Source: Hymenobacter sp. BT18 (lineage in GTDB: Bacteria; Bacteroidota; Bacteroidia; Cytophagales; Hymenobacteraceae). From it: a DNA stretch of 64,000 nt. Under the pieces are notes generated by a model that worked only from the letters and a program-made list of their open reading frames with translations, was not told where the DNA came from and searched no databases. Both the position numbers and the translations under genes were made by a program. Numbering within the stretch: position 1 is the first letter of the stretch; every line of letters begins with the position of its first letter. The stretch lies in contig NZ_CP050954.1 of the NCBI RefSeq assembly GCF_012273015.1, positions 3,264,001-3,328,000 of the forward strand, read 5' to 3'. Shown here one piece after another: positions 16,472-24,391 of the stretch.

Positions 16472-16586
16472 GGCAAGACTAAGGCAAAGGCCAGCGGCGC
16501 ACAGGCAGCCGGGGCTGGCGAGTAAGAAATAGAAAAGACCCGCTTGACCACGCATACGCAAGCAGCGTGGCCGAGGGGAAAATGAA

Positions 16587-17300
16587 TTAGAAATTCATGG
16601 GAACTTCCATGAGCAGGAGGCGGGCGGCCGAGTCAGCCTGGAAAGCCAGGGTATCGGTGTCCCAAACGCCTAGTCCGTCGCGGGAGTGCAGGGCCTGGCC
16701 GTTTACCGTCACATCGCCTTCCAGCACGAACACGTACACCCCGTTGCCGGTTTTTTTCAGGGCATACTCGGCCGAGTGGCCAGCCGAGAAGTCGGCGAGG
16801 TGAAACCACGCATCTTGGTGAATCCAGACGCCGGCATCATCGGGCGAGGGCGACAGGATTTGCTGAAACTGATTGGCGCGGTCGGCCGCCTGAAAAGTCT
16901 GCTGGTCGTAGCGGGGCGTTATGTTGCGCTTGTTGGGGAACACCCAGATCTGGAGAAACTTCACCTGCTCGGTGTGGCTGTGGTTTTTCTCGCTGTGCGC
17001 AATGCCCGTCCCGGCACTCATCACCTGCACGTCGCCCTGGCGGATGATGCCGTGGTTGCCGGCGCTGTCTTTGTGCTCCAGGGTGCCCTCCAACGGAATG
17101 CTGATGATTTCCATGTTGTCGTGCGGGTGGGTGCCGAAGCCCATGCCCGCTGCCACGGTGTCGTCGTTGAGCACGCGCAAAGCCCCGAAGTGCACCCGCT
17201 CGGGATTCTGGTAGCCCGCAAAGCTGAACGAGTGGTAAGAATTAAGCCAACCGTGGCTGGCGTGGCCGCGGCTGGAAGCCGCGTGAAGAACCGTTTTCAT
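16587..17300 (-). CDS. Pirin family bicupin protein, copy 1
   Basis: A 237-residue bicupin, first gene of the pirin-nitroreductase-pirin run. Seen: SYHSFSFAGYQNPERVHFGALRVLNDD, the metal-site motif THPHDNMEIIS, GIAHSE, and LQIWVFPNKRNITPRYDQ. All four expected metal ligands of the N-terminal cupin (three His, one Glu) are present. It is related to, but clearly diverged from, the copy at 15177-15887. Upstream (17341-17365) is a TATGTACATA palindrome in an AT-rich patch, a candidate operator. The role may be quercetinase-like or redox sensing. Confidence 0.9.
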   Translation of the reverse strand: MKTVLHAASSRGHASHGWLNSYHSFSFAGYQNPERVHFGALRVLNDDTVAAGMGFGTHPHDNMEIISIPLEGTLEHKDSAGNHGIIRQGDVQVMSAGTGIAHSEKNHSHTEQVKFLQIWVFPNKRNITPRYDQQTFQAADRANQFQQILSPSPDDAGVWIHQDAWFHLADFSAGHSAEYALKKTGNGVYVFVLEGDVTVNGQALHSRDGLGVWDTDTLAFQADSAARLLLMEVPMNF

Positions 17301-17350
17301 GGGAGTAGTACAAATTCCAACATCAGTTCGGGGTGAACTGAATGCGAATA

Positions 17351-17360
17351 TATGTACATA
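17351..17360. promoter_or_regulatory. TATGTACATA palindrome upstream of the pirin operon
   Basis: A perfect 10-bp palindrome about 50 bp upstream of the pirin start, within an AT-rich stretch that also gives TATATTCG on the minus strand, one base off the TAnnTTTG -7 consensus. A repressor site is plausible; the binding protein is unknown. Confidence 0.35.
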
Positions 17361-17508
17361 CATAGGTTTCGAAAAAATGTTTCCTTTTCACCTGAAATAA
17401 TATTTAGAAAAGAGAATGACTAACTGCTATAATCGACTGGACAAGCCAAACCAACAAGCAAGTGGGCGCATAAGATTTATTAGGAAAAGGCAATACCCTT
17501 CGAAGCAG

Positions 17509-18828
17509 CTATTGCACCAGTAGGCGCTGCCTACCCAGACTACGGCCATCGGGCCCAAAGCAGCCGACGATGTAGAGGCCGGGCGCAACGTCTTGCAGGG
17601 ATAGAGTAGCGGAGCTAGCAGGCACGCGGCGCAACTCCTGGCCCAGTAAGGTGCAAAGCCGCAGGTAGCTGCCAGCAGATGGGGGCGTAGTCCAGCGGAC
17701 AAGCGTAGTGCCGGTAGCTGGGTTGGGCGCCAGGTGCCAGCCAGGTGCCGCAGCCGGCGGGGTGCTGGCCGTGGCCGTACAGTTCAGGGCCGATATATAG
17801 CGCCACAGTTCGGTATCGAAGGAAGAAAGCGCCAAACGGGGGGTGCCGGCCGAATTTCCCTGGCGCACAACCACCAGCCCCAGACTGGGCACCACGTAGA
17901 TTTTCTGGTCGTTTTTGCCGAGGGCGGCTACCAGGTCGGCGGGAGCAGACGGAATAAGCGCCCCTGGCAAAACGGTTTGCTGGGGGCCGGGGAGTTTATA
18001 AGAGGTTTGGCCGTTTAGCCACCAGAGGTAACCGTACGCCTGGTTAAACGCCTGGGAAGGCGTCAGCATCTGCTGGCGGTAAGCAGCATCGGTAAGCACC
18101 GGCAGGCTATTCCACTGGCCATTTGCCAAGGTGAGCAGCCCAAAGCGGGCCATGTCGCGGGCGCGGCTGTAGTACACCCCATTCACCCACAGGCCCCGCA
18201 TCCCAATCCGCTCCGTCAGCTTTTGGCTGGTGTACTGGTTGATGGGTAGGCTGCTGGCTTTGGCTAACACGTCCAGCAGCCGGCGGTATGCCCCGGTATG
18301 ATAGGCCCAGCGGCTGCCGGCCGGCGCCAGATAAAGCAGGCAGGCCGGGTCAGTAGTCTCGTTGTCGCAGGGTAGTGGCGGGGTATCGTCTAAGCCGGAA
18401 GTCATGGTTAGCAGGTGGCGCACCGTAATCCGGCGCTCTTGAGCGGAAGTAGTCGACGTCCAGGCGCGGCCGAGGTAGCGGGATACGCTGTCGTCCAAAC
18501 TCACCAAGCCTTGCTGGTGCGCTATGCCCACCAGCGTAGCCGTCAGGGCCTTGCTGGCCGAAGCCCAGTACCAGACCGAATCCTGCGTGTAGGTGCCGTA
18601 GTACTGCTCTACAACCACGCGGCCGTCTTTGAGGATGATAAACGACTTGGTGCCCTTGCGCCCCAGAAAATTCAGGAGCGAGTCGAGGCGGGGCTGGCAC
18701 CAGCCCAGGCTTTGCGGGGAAGTCGTAGCCCAGGTCGCCCCCGCAAGCGGTGGGAAATAAAGGGGCTGCTGGGCATGAGCAAAAGAAGCCCCTATCAATA
18801 GCAACAGGTAGAGTAGCGCGTATCTCAT
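17509..18828 (-). CDS. Serine hydrolase (beta-lactamase class C fold) with T9SS type A sorting domain
   Basis: A 439-residue exported enzyme. Seen: signal peptide (residues 1-20, FAHAQ), the SxxK motif S90-A-S-K93 of serine beta-lactamase/DD-peptidase folds, RHLLTMTSGL, a WAYHTG block at the tyrosine position, and a conserved SRARDMARFG stretch. The last 75 residues (from LAPNPATG) form a beta-sandwich tail ending GLYIVGCFGPDGRSLGRQRLLVQ, typical of type A C-terminal sorting domains, so the protein should cross the outer membrane by type IX secretion. It may hydrolyse esters or peptides rather than antibiotics. Monocistronic. Confidence 0.88.
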   Translation of the reverse strand: MRYALLYLLLLIGASFAHAQQPLYFPPLAGATWATTSPQSLGWCQPRLDSLLNFLGRKGTKSFIILKDGRVVVEQYYGTYTQDSVWYWASASKALTATLVGIAHQQGLVSLDDSVSRYLGRAWTSTTSAQERRITVRHLLTMTSGLDDTPPLPCDNETTDPACLLYLAPAGSRWAYHTGAYRRLLDVLAKASSLPINQYTSQKLTERIGMRGLWVNGVYYSRARDMARFGLLTLANGQWNSLPVLTDAAYRQQMLTPSQAFNQAYGYLWWLNGQTSYKLPGPQQTVLPGALIPSAPADLVAALGKNDQKIYVVPSLGLVVVRQGNSAGTPRLALSSFDTELWRYISALNCTATASTPPAAAPGWHLAPNPATGTTLVRWTTPPSAGSYLRLCTLLGQELRRVPASSATLSLQDVAPGLYIVGCFGPDGRSLGRQRLLVQ

Positions 18829-18925
18829 AAGCAGACCGGGAAGTTACAGGCGGGGGCTTGGACGGCAAGGCGGAAGAATAGTTTAACGCCAATATTTCAG
18901 CGGATTTCCGCCGCCTGGTCCGTAG

Positions 18926-18933
18926 TATATTTG
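18926..18933 (+). promoter_or_regulatory. Candidate -7 box for gluQ
   Basis: TATATTTG fits TAnnTTTG and ends 12 bp before the gluQ ATG, so the transcript would have a leader of only a few bases. No convincing -33 TTG is seen. Confidence 0.4.
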
Positions 18934-18945
18934 CGGGCTTGAGTT

Positions 18946-19863
18946 ATGCTTTCACCGTTGCCTGCTTCCGTTGTTTCGCGCCTGGCCCCTACGCCCAGCG
19001 GATTTCTGCACCTAGGCAACGCCGTGAACTTCACCCTTACCTGGCTGCTGGTGCGGCAGGCCGGCGGCACCCTGCACCTGCGCATCGACGACCTGGACCG
19101 GGCCCGGGTGCGGCCGCAGTACCTGGAAAATATCTTCCGCACCATCGACTGGCTGGGCCTCGACTACGACTTTGGCCCCACCGGCCCCGACGATTTCGAG
19201 CAGAACTATTCCCAGCGCCATTATTTGAGCGACTATGCCGCCGGATTGCAGGTAGTATCAGCTGCAAACCCCGCAATGGTGTATGCGTGCCGCTGCTCCC
19301 GCACCGAGTTGGCCCGCACGTCATTGGATGGTATCTATCCAGGTACGTGCCGGGACAATCAGGTGGAAAATGACGCCGCGGAGGTAGCCTGGCGCGTCCG
19401 GGTTCCGGAGGAGGCGCTGGTTTGTTTCGAGGACTTGTGGCAGGGCCCCGTGCAGGTAGCCCTGGACCGGGAACTGGGGGACTTTGTCATCCGCAAGAAA
19501 GACGGCTGGCCCGCGTACCAGCTAGCGTCGATAATAGACGATGTGCGCCTGGGCGTAACGCTGATTGTGCGCGGGCTGGACTTGCTGCCGAGTACAGCCG
19601 CCCAGCTGTGGCTAGCGCAGTACCTGCCCGGGATGGAGGCCTTTCGTCGGGTGCAGTTTGGGCATCATACTCTTGTTTCCGGCGCCGATGGGGCCAAGCT
19701 CTCCAAGTCAACGCAAGCCTCAAGCCAGCGGGGTGTCATGGCCGAGGCCGGCGGGCCAGTGGTGGTATACCGGGTGGTGGCCCAGCTGCTGGGGTTGCCA
19801 GTAGCGGCGGCTTCGTCGCTGGCTAGCCTGCAGGCGGCGCTAGGCACTGCACGGAACGCGTAA
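18946..19863 (+). CDS. gluQ: Glutamyl-Q tRNA(Asp) synthetase-like protein
   Basis: A 305-residue class I synthetase catalytic core without an anticodon-binding domain. Seen: RLAPTPSGFLHLGN (HIGH-like, H22-L-G-N25), LRIDDLDRARV, the zinc site C115-x-C117...Y131-x3-C135 found in GluQ/YadB enzymes, and KLSKS near residue 260. Half-length and the zinc site separate it from full glutamyl-tRNA synthetase (about 480-500 residues). Known role of the family: glutamylation of queuosine in tRNA(Asp). Its 3' end overlaps a convergent lipoprotein gene by 24 bp. Confidence 0.85.
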   Translation: MLSPLPASVVSRLAPTPSGFLHLGNAVNFTLTWLLVRQAGGTLHLRIDDLDRARVRPQYLENIFRTIDWLGLDYDFGPTGPDDFEQNYSQRHYLSDYAAGLQVVSAANPAMVYACRCSRTELARTSLDGIYPGTCRDNQVENDAAEVAWRVRVPEEALVCFEDLWQGPVQVALDRELGDFVIRKKDGWPAYQLASIIDDVRLGVTLIVRGLDLLPSTAAQLWLAQYLPGMEAFRRVQFGHHTLVSGADGAKLSKSTQASSQRGVMAEAGGPVVVYRVVAQLLGLPVAAASSLASLQAALGTARNA

Positions 19864-20532
19864 ATCCAGGTAAAGCAGCCGCCAGCGGCCATCAGCCCCG
19901 CGGCCAAAGTGAAACCGAAAGCCCGTGTTGGTTTGCAAAACGGTGCGCAGCACCCGTTGCTGGGCGGCTTTGCCTTGTGCGGCCGTTCCGCCTCGCAACG
20001 TCGCGTAGGGCCACATGTCCAGCGTTTGAAAGGCCGCTCCGGGGCCAGCAAAACAGCCTTCCTGCGCAAAGCCACTGCGGCCTTCGCCCTGGGCACCGCA
20101 GTCGAACTGAGGAAACTGCGTTACGGAAGCAGGAGCGGGACAGTCCACGAGTTGCCGGGCTATTGAGAGAAGTGGCAACTGCTGGTACTCGCGCCGAAAG
20201 GCCGTGACGCGGGAAACGCGGGAAAGGAGGGGAAGGGCCCCGGGCTGCTGAAGAATCCAAAGCCCCGCGGCTGGATCAACCAGGGCCTGAAGCGCGACGG
20301 TATCCTGCTGCCTGAGGGCTTGGTGAAACTGCTGCCAGCTGGCCAGAAACGAGGTGTCGGCGGCCGCTGCGGGCGGCGTGCTGGCCTTTGGGGGCAAAGC
20401 GGAGGTAGTGGCCTTGGGGGTATCCGGAAGCGCCATCGGAGCCTCAACGGCTTGTTGGGTGGGTGCCTCGGATTGGCAACCCACGCTACTGAGAAAAACC
20501 AAGCCACCCAGGATGAAAGCCAGGGTCTTCAT
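19840..20532 (-). CDS. Predicted lipoprotein, unknown function
   Basis: A 230-residue protein with a lipobox (SSVGC, Cys19), followed by a proline/alanine-rich linker and a globular domain with a tryptophan-aromatic LASWQQFHQAL helix and four cysteines. Its ATG overlaps the stop of the endonuclease V gene by one base (TGATG), so the two are translationally coupled. The C-terminal half (LQTNTGFRFHFGRGADGRWRLLYLDL) looks like a small alpha/beta domain of the kind seen in exported NTF2-like proteins, but I cannot assign a family. Its end overlaps gluQ antisense by 24 bp. Confidence 0.72.
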   Translation of the reverse strand: MKTLAFILGGLVFLSSVGCQSEAPTQQAVEAPMALPDTPKATTSALPPKASTPPAAAADTSFLASWQQFHQALRQQDTVALQALVDPAAGLWILQQPGALPLLSRVSRVTAFRREYQQLPLLSIARQLVDCPAPASVTQFPQFDCGAQGEGRSGFAQEGCFAGPGAAFQTLDMWPYATLRGGTAAQGKAAQQRVLRTVLQTNTGFRFHFGRGADGRWRLLYLDLRVPCSA

Positions 20533-21218
20533 CAGCGCAGCTCCTTTTTGAATTCCTCGGCCCAATGGTCGGCCAGGCGCGTGGGCTCGGGCAGCTTATA
20601 GCCGCGCAGGCAGGCCAGCGTGAGGCGCGTGGCCGTAGCCTGGTCGCAGAGGTGGCCCGGCGACACAAACAGCGGGTTTACCTTGTCCTTGCTGCGAATA
20701 ACCTCGCCCAGCAGCTCCCCACTTTTATCGGTCAGGGGCGTGATGCTGCCTTTCTGGAGGGCGGGCTCCTGGTACACGCCGGTCAGCTTCTGCTTGGCAA
20801 CGCCAAACGTTGGGCGGTTGAGCATCACGCCCAGGTGCGCGGCAATGCCCATACGGCGCGGGTGCGCAATGCCGTGCCCATCCACCATAATCACGTCGGG
20901 CCGGTGCTGCAGCTTTTCGTAGGCCAGCAGCAAGTTAGGCGCTTCGCGGAAAGCCAGCAGCCCCGGTATGTAAGGCAGCGTCACGGAGCTGGTGTGGTAC
21001 ACTTTCTCCACAACCTCCAAAGAAGGAAACCGCAAAACCACAAAAACGGACAGCACCGTTTCGGGGGTGGGAAATGAAGAGTCGCAGCCAGCTATAAGCA
21101 TAGGCTCGGCGGCCAGCGGCTGCAGCTGTACATGGGTGCGCAGCTCGTCCTGCTGGCGCGTGAGGTCACGAACGAGGACCGGGTCGGCGGGCGGGTGGTA
21201 AGGACGGTAATAGGCCAT
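20532..21218 (-). CDS. nfi: Endonuclease V (deoxyinosine 3'-endonuclease)
   Basis: A 228-residue DNA repair nuclease that nicks DNA one base 3' of deoxyinosine. Seen: AGCDSSFP with D46, LPYIPGLLAFREAP with E92, and VDGHGIAHPRRMGIAAHLG with D113; these match the three acidic Mg-binding residues of E. coli Nfi (Asp35, Glu89, Asp110). The PYIPG strand-separating wedge is intact. Length fits the family. It overlaps the lipoprotein gene downstream by one base, an unexpected partner for a repair enzyme. Confidence 0.95.
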   Translation of the reverse strand: MAYYRPYHPPADPVLVRDLTRQQDELRTHVQLQPLAAEPMLIAGCDSSFPTPETVLSVFVVLRFPSLEVVEKVYHTSSVTLPYIPGLLAFREAPNLLLAYEKLQHRPDVIMVDGHGIAHPRRMGIAAHLGVMLNRPTFGVAKQKLTGVYQEPALQKGSITPLTDKSGELLGEVIRSKDKVNPLFVSPGHLCDQATATRLTLACLRGYKLPEPTRLADHWAEEFKKELR

Positions 21219-21437
21219 GGATGAAAGAGGGTAGGGGGAGATGAGCGAATGAGTAAATGAGCGTTATACGGCGGGGCTGACACCTTTATCCATCTGGCAG
21301 GTCATTCCCTGATCTACTGATCCGGCCCTTCGCCTAGTCCCCAGCTACCGACTCACCCATTGCCTAACCCGGCTGGGTTTCTCTGCGTTAAGACACATCC
21401 TGCCGGGTTGCTCCTATGCTGCCTCCGGCGGGCTGCT

Positions 21438-22016
21438 ATGCCCAAACCCGAACAACCTGCCCATACCGGTGCCGGCCCGCACATAGAGCGGCGCTATTTC
21501 ATTGATATTGAGCACTCCAAGAAATCAGCTAAGGAGCTGTTTCACGACATTAAATGCGACCTGGAGAAGTTTTCGCCCGATCTGCTGGCTGATTTCCACA
21601 AGGAAAAAGGGGAGGCGCACAGTCTGGCCGTCGGCGACGAATTTCACATCAAGATTCTGGGTCCCTGGAATGGCGAAGTACGCGTGACGGAAGTAGCTGA
21701 TCAACACTTTGAGCTGATTACTTTGGAAGGGCACCCCGAGGCCGGCCGCATCCGGTTCTCGGCCCGCAACCTGCCCACCAAACCGGATACGCTGCGTTTT
21801 GAAATTCACTCCTGGGCCCGCTCCCGCGACGGGCTGGTGGCTTTTGCCTACAATACCATCGGGGTAGGCAAGCAAGTGCAGGAGCAAACCTGGGTGACGT
21901 TCTGCCAGCGCGCGGCGGAGGCCAGCGGCGGCACCCCCACCGGGCCTGTGCAGGTAGAAACCGTGGAACAGGACGGAAACGAGCAGCACACCGACCACCA
22001 TGAGCGCACCATCTAA
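21438..22016 (+). CDS. Conserved hypothetical protein, DUF1990-like
   Basis: A 192-residue protein without signal peptide. Seen: RYFIDIEHSKKSAKELFHDIKCD at the N-terminus, GDEFHIKILGPWNGEVRV, then HPEAGRIRFSARN, LRFEIHSWARSRDG and YNTIGVGKQVQEQTW. The order of small beta strands followed by an EGH-x-EAG turn and an ihSwaRs strand resembles the DUF1990 fold, and the next gene clearly is DUF1990, so I suggest a diverged relative. ATG 21438 is preferred to the upstream start at 21360. It overlaps the next gene by 17 bp. Confidence 0.7.
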   Translation: MPKPEQPAHTGAGPHIERRYFIDIEHSKKSAKELFHDIKCDLEKFSPDLLADFHKEKGEAHSLAVGDEFHIKILGPWNGEVRVTEVADQHFELITLEGHPEAGRIRFSARNLPTKPDTLRFEIHSWARSRDGLVAFAYNTIGVGKQVQEQTWVTFCQRAAEASGGTPTGPVQVETVEQDGNEQHTDHHERTI

Positions 22017-22728
22017 CGCTCCGGCGCTGTGGGAGCAGCAGCAAGCCCGGCTTCAGGCTTATGAAAACTCGGCGGTGAACTTCGACCTCACCCGCGTGAG
22101 TGAGTACACCGCCGAAAATGGCTGGCGTATCGACGACTACGAGGTGGAACTTCCTCAAGAGGCCCCCGGCCCGCCCGCGCCACACGGCAGCTGGGCCGCC
22201 GCCCAGGAGGTACTGCGGCGCTACTCTTTCCCGCCCCCCAACCTGATTACGGGCATCTTCGTGCCGGATCAGCCCCTGGAAAAGCGGCTGATGGTGCTGC
22301 GGGCGCAGTTTCTGGGCTTCTCGTTCTGGTTTGGCGTGCGCGTGGGCGGGGTTACGGATGAGCGGCGCGCTTCACCCGATGGGGAGGAGCAGGTGTGGGG
22401 CTACAACTACCGCACCCTGGAAGGGCACTTCGAGCGGGGGCAGATTGACTTCACCATCCATAAGTTGCTGGCCACCGGGCGCGTCCTGTTCCGGATTCAC
22501 GCCTTTTCCCAGGTGGGCCAGATCCGCAACCCGTTCTACTGGATTGGCTTTAAGTTCTTCGGCCGGATGCTGCAAAAGCGCTTCGCCCGCGAGTCCATGC
22601 GCCGCCTGCAGGAGCAGGTAGCCGAAATCATGCGCACCGGCCAAACCACGCCGACGGCGCCCACCACGCCCGTGCAGGCAGCCTCCGAAAGCAAAGCCGC
22701 CCAGGAGCAGCTAGACAAAGCCCAGTAA
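22000..22728 (+). CDS. DUF1990 family protein
   Basis: A 242-residue cytosolic protein. Seen: the DUF1990 signature YRTLEGHFERGQIDF, FRIHAFSQVGQIRNPFYW, and FFGRMLQKRFARESMRRL, plus an earlier FWFGVRV-x-GV strand. The last 35 residues are a low-complexity alanine/threonine/glutamine tail. DUF1990 has no established biochemical role. The start overlaps the end of the upstream, possibly related, gene by 17 bp, so both products are likely made together. Only 4 bp separate it from the convergent glycosyltransferase gene. Confidence 0.85.
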   Translation: MSAPSNAPALWEQQQARLQAYENSAVNFDLTRVSEYTAENGWRIDDYEVELPQEAPGPPAPHGSWAAAQEVLRRYSFPPPNLITGIFVPDQPLEKRLMVLRAQFLGFSFWFGVRVGGVTDERRASPDGEEQVWGYNYRTLEGHFERGQIDFTIHKLLATGRVLFRIHAFSQVGQIRNPFYWIGFKFFGRMLQKRFARESMRRLQEQVAEIMRTGQTTPTAPTTPVQAASESKAAQEQLDKAQ

Positions 22729-22732
22729 AGCC

Positions 22733-24280
22733 CTACCGCAGTTGCTGCCGGTCCTGCAGGCGCAGCTTTAGCTTTTGGATAATGGCTTGGTCCGGTCCCG
22801 TCAGGAGGTTGATTTGGGTGCCATGCTCCCGGGCCAGGGGCTCCTCCACGGTCGTCAGGCGCTGGACCCGCTGGAAATGCTGCTCATCTTCTTTATCGGG
22901 CCCCCCGTCCTCGGTCACCAGCACAAAGGCCCGGATGGTGCTCAGATCCGGAAACCAGTACACGTAATCGGCATTAAACGAAACGGCCAGGGGCAGCCTG
23001 CCGCGGCTGTAGTAGTTGAGGGCGCCCGTCTGGCCGTAGTTGTCGCAGAGCACCAGGGTATGCGCCCGGAGGGAATCGGGGAGGAGCTGGTAGGCGGCTA
23101 CGGCCTTGTCCGTCATTTCGCGCCAGCCCAGCATATCGGCAAAGTCCTGGGGCAGGGGGTGGTTCTGCCCGTCTTCCCAGCGCAGCAAACCCAGCGCCTC
23201 AAAGTCGGCGGCCCGGGCCTGCAAAGCCGCGGGCGGCTGCAGCGGAAACCCTACCCGCAGCATGGGTACAATGAGCAGCAACTGCACCAGCGGCAGCACC
23301 GGCCGCAGGTATCGCCAGCGCCCGGCCCGCAGCAGGTGTTCCATGTACACGGCGCCCACCGCCAGCAGCGGCGGATACAGCCCAATGGCGTAGTAGTCTT
23401 TGGCGTGCAGCCCCAGAAAAATAGCCAGCGTCAGGAGCACGCTCCAGCCCAGAAACCGGTAAGGCCGCAGCGCGGGCCAGCGTGCCAGGCCCACCCCGGC
23501 GGCTACCAGCAGCCAGAAGCTATTCAGGAAAAACAGCAGCTGGCTTTTCAGGAAATCCGAAGCCTCTACATTCACCAGCTGGGTGCGCTTCAGCTCTTGC
23601 ATGTGCCACACCACCGGGAAATGGTGCTGCACCTGCCAGAGCAGGTTCGGCAAGAAAATCAGCAACGCCAGCCCCGCCGCCAGGTAGGTAGCCCGCCGCC
23701 CAAACACCCGCTGGCGGTGCTCCGACAGCAGCAAGGCCGGCAGCATCCCGGCCGCCCAAAACACGACGTTGTACTTGTTGAGCATGCCCAGGCCTAGCAC
23801 GGCTCCTAGAGCCAGCATCCAGGCCAGGCGTGTAGTGTGCAGGTAGCGCACCAGGCAATAGGTGGCCGCCGTCCAGGCCAGGACATCAAACGAGTTGGGC
23901 TGAAACAGCAGGTTGATGCGCAGCAAGGCTGAGAGCAGGACGGCTCCGGCGGCCAGCAGCTTGGCGTAGAAGCCCCCACCCAGCTCGTGCACCAGTGCCC
24001 ATACCAGCACCAGCGTCAGCACCCCGAAGAAAGCCGGAAAAAAATGCACCCAGTACTCGCCCCCGCCCAGGGCCTGCACCAGCCACGCCACCCACGAGGT
24101 AAGCGGGGGCAGGGAGATGTAGCCCCAGGCCAAATGGTTGGCCTGGTCCAGGTGCAGATACTCGTCGCGGTGTAACTGGTAGGCCGGGTGAATGAGCAAA
24201 GACTGAGCGGCGAGGCGAAGCGCGGCCAGTCCGAGCAGCCAGCCCCCGTAAAACGGGGACTTAGGGGGAGAAGAGGGCAT
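22733..24280 (-). CDS. GT39-type membrane glycosyltransferase (ArnT/PMT-like)
   Basis: A 515-residue polytopic membrane protein with about 11 predicted helices in the first 350 residues and a soluble C-terminal domain. Seen: the catalytic first-loop motif HRDEYLHLDQANHLAWGY (acidic DE pair), PPLTSWVAWL, LGLGMLNKYN and a LHAKDYYAIGLYP loop, all typical of family 39 transferases that move a sugar from a lipid carrier to an acceptor at the outer face of the inner membrane. The C-terminal domain (DNYGQTGALNYYS) is also seen in Bacteroidota members. ATG 24280 is chosen; upstream frame is unrelated. Acceptor unknown. Confidence 0.9.
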   Translation of the reverse strand: MPSSPPKSPFYGGWLLGLAALRLAAQSLLIHPAYQLHRDEYLHLDQANHLAWGYISLPPLTSWVAWLVQALGGGEYWVHFFPAFFGVLTLVLVWALVHELGGGFYAKLLAAGAVLLSALLRINLLFQPNSFDVLAWTAATYCLVRYLHTTRLAWMLALGAVLGLGMLNKYNVVFWAAGMLPALLLSEHRQRVFGRRATYLAAGLALLIFLPNLLWQVQHHFPVVWHMQELKRTQLVNVEASDFLKSQLLFFLNSFWLLVAAGVGLARWPALRPYRFLGWSVLLTLAIFLGLHAKDYYAIGLYPPLLAVGAVYMEHLLRAGRWRYLRPVLPLVQLLLIVPMLRVGFPLQPPAALQARAADFEALGLLRWEDGQNHPLPQDFADMLGWREMTDKAVAAYQLLPDSLRAHTLVLCDNYGQTGALNYYSRGRLPLAVSFNADYVYWFPDLSTIRAFVLVTEDGGPDKEDEQHFQRVQRLTTVEEPLAREHGTQINLLTGPDQAIIQKLKLRLQDRQQLR

Positions 24281-24391
24281 TGAGAGAGAGTAACGGCCTG
24301 GGAAGTAAGGGGCAGCAAGATAAGCGACCCGGCCGCACAACCTTCCCCCCGCATCGGAGTTATTACAGTTCGTTTTTTGAGCCTTTCTATG

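Noticed and set aside
18946..19863. Truncated or broken glutamyl-tRNA synthetase
   Set aside because: Length, zinc site and intact motifs match GluQ; the gene is complete for that family.
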